DNA of 64,000 nucleotides from Variovorax dokdonensis (lineage in GTDB: Bacteria > Pseudomonadota > Gammaproteobacteria > Burkholderiales > Burkholderiaceae_C). The stretch covers positions 868,001 to 932,000 of the forward strand of contig NZ_JASZYV010000002.1 in assembly GCF_030316895.1 (NCBI RefSeq). Reading direction: 5' to 3'. Both the position numbers and the translations under genes were made by a program. Under the pieces are notes generated by a model, which was given only the letters and a program-made list of their open reading frames with translations, was not told the origin of the DNA and did no database searches. Shown here piece after piece: positions 63,308 through 64,000 of the stretch; within the stretch, counting starts at the first letter, position 1; each line of letters starts with the position of its first letter.

Positions 63308-64000
63308 GCCAGCACCTTGCGCAAGAGCATGCTGACGCCATCGGCCAGCAGCACGAGCAGCAGGAAGACGATGAGGATGGAACTGGCTTCGCCACCGTTG
63401 AGCATCTTCATCGACTGGTCCATCAACTGGCCCAGGCCGCCGGCGCCGACGAAGCCCATCACCACCGAGGCGCGCACGGCGCATTCCCAGCGGTAGACGG
63501 TGTACGACGCCAACTCTTGCGCCGCGGCGGGCAGCAGGCCGTAGCCCAGGGCGGCAAGGCGTCCGCTGCCGGCTTCGAGCAGCGCGCGGGCGGGCCGCGT
63601 GTCGACCGATTCGAGAATCTCGGAATAGACCTTGCCCAGCATGCCCCCGTAGGTGATGGCCAGTGCCAGCACGCCGGCCGCCGGGCCCAGGCCGAAAGCG
63701 CGCACGAAGAGCAGCGCCCACACGACTTCCGGACAGGCGCGCAGCACCATGAGCAAGCTTCGTGCGGCGGCGCGCACCGCCGCTGCCGGCCAGCGGCCGG
63801 GGCCTGGCCCGATGCGAGAGACGGACAAGGACCGCGTGACCACCAGCGACAGCGGCACCGCCAACACAAACGCCAGGGCCATGCCGGCCGTGGCCATGGC
63901 CAGGGTCTCCAGCGTGGCGCGGCCCAGCAGCTTCAGGAACTCGGAGTCGGTCGACGGCGGCACGAACCCGGCCAGGAAGCCGCCCATCACGCGCAGGCTG
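63304..64000 (-). CDS. phnE: Phosphonate-type ABC transporter permease (PhnE), first copy, partial
   Basis: The 5' end lies beyond the window; about 231 residues remain. Seen: LGRATLETLAMATAGMALAFVLAVPLSLV, VLRACPEVVWALLFVRAFGLGPAAGVLALAITYGG, YRWECAVRASVVMGFVGAGGLGQLMDQSMKML, with the same layout as the next permease. The two form a heterodimeric channel, as in phosphonate systems with PhnE1/PhnE2. The true start is not visible; an in-frame GTG at 63990 is just a codon within the gene. Confidence 0.87.
   Translation of the reverse strand, partial: SLRVMGGFLAGFVPPSTDSEFLKLLGRATLETLAMATAGMALAFVLAVPLSLVVTRSLSVSRIGPGPGRWPAAAVRAAARSLLMVLRACPEVVWALLFVRAFGLGPAAGVLALAITYGGMLGKVYSEILESVDTRPARALLEAGSGRLAALGYGLLPAAAQELASYTVYRWECAVRASVVMGFVGAGGLGQLMDQSMKMLNGGEASSILIVFLLLVLLADGVSMLLRKVLA

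Overview
The window is GC-rich, densely packed chromosomal DNA from a betaproteobacterium, most likely a Comamonadaceae member (Variovorax/Acidovorax-like). Support comes from the porin and GroES sequences, the paired cyanophycin synthetases, the gspC / gspGHIJKLMNDEF layout of the type II secretion genes, and a palindrome at 28201-28217 resembling a repeat family seen between genes in this family of bacteria. I see no rRNA or tRNA gene, CRISPR array, insertion sequence or prophage. Gene calls rest on protein motifs read by eye; no database search was run.

Layout. 1-5169: tail of one monosaccharide ABC transporter (GguA/GguB type) running by overlapping codons into a second one (YtfR-YtfT-YjfF type). 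5190-5732: small secreted protein. 5929-13697: a cyanophycin locus, with cphA' and cphA leftward and, divergently, an ABC transporter plus a DUF1854 protein. 13704-20428: queC, a Tat/lipobox pectate-lyase-like protein, an SbmA/YddA-type ABC protein, a 5'-nucleotidase and an enoyl-CoA hydratase. 20450-31982: type II secretion genes, gspG to gspF leftward and gspC divergent. 32031-36523: ilvA, a predicted small RNA, an OsmC protein, coq7 and a major porin. 36680-43579: peptide ABC transporter with an M20 amidohydrolase inside the operon. 43627-48511: zwf, a lipocalin, tal and pgi. 48565-54229: a two-component system followed by a cyanate transporter and cyanase. 54412-55782: amino acid permease. 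55874-59380: heat-shock block (groSL with a perfect CIRCE element, a small protein and two Hsp20 genes). 59645-62128: PQQ glucose dehydrogenase. 62152-64000: a small membrane protein and two PhnE-type permeases, the second cut by the window end.

How the genes fit together. Much of the window concerns scavenging and storing nitrogen and carbon: cyanate uptake and hydrolysis, peptide uptake with amide hydrolysis, cyanophycin storage, sugar uptake, periplasmic glucose oxidation, and the G6P/pentose phosphate enzymes. A type II secretion system and a pectate-lyase-like protein suggest contact with plant material. The most interesting points are the apparent split of catalytic sites between the two cyanophycin synthetases, a predicted small RNA with an anti-Shine-Dalgarno-like loop between ilvA and the OsmC gene, and a possible RNA thermometer in front of the first Hsp20 gene.
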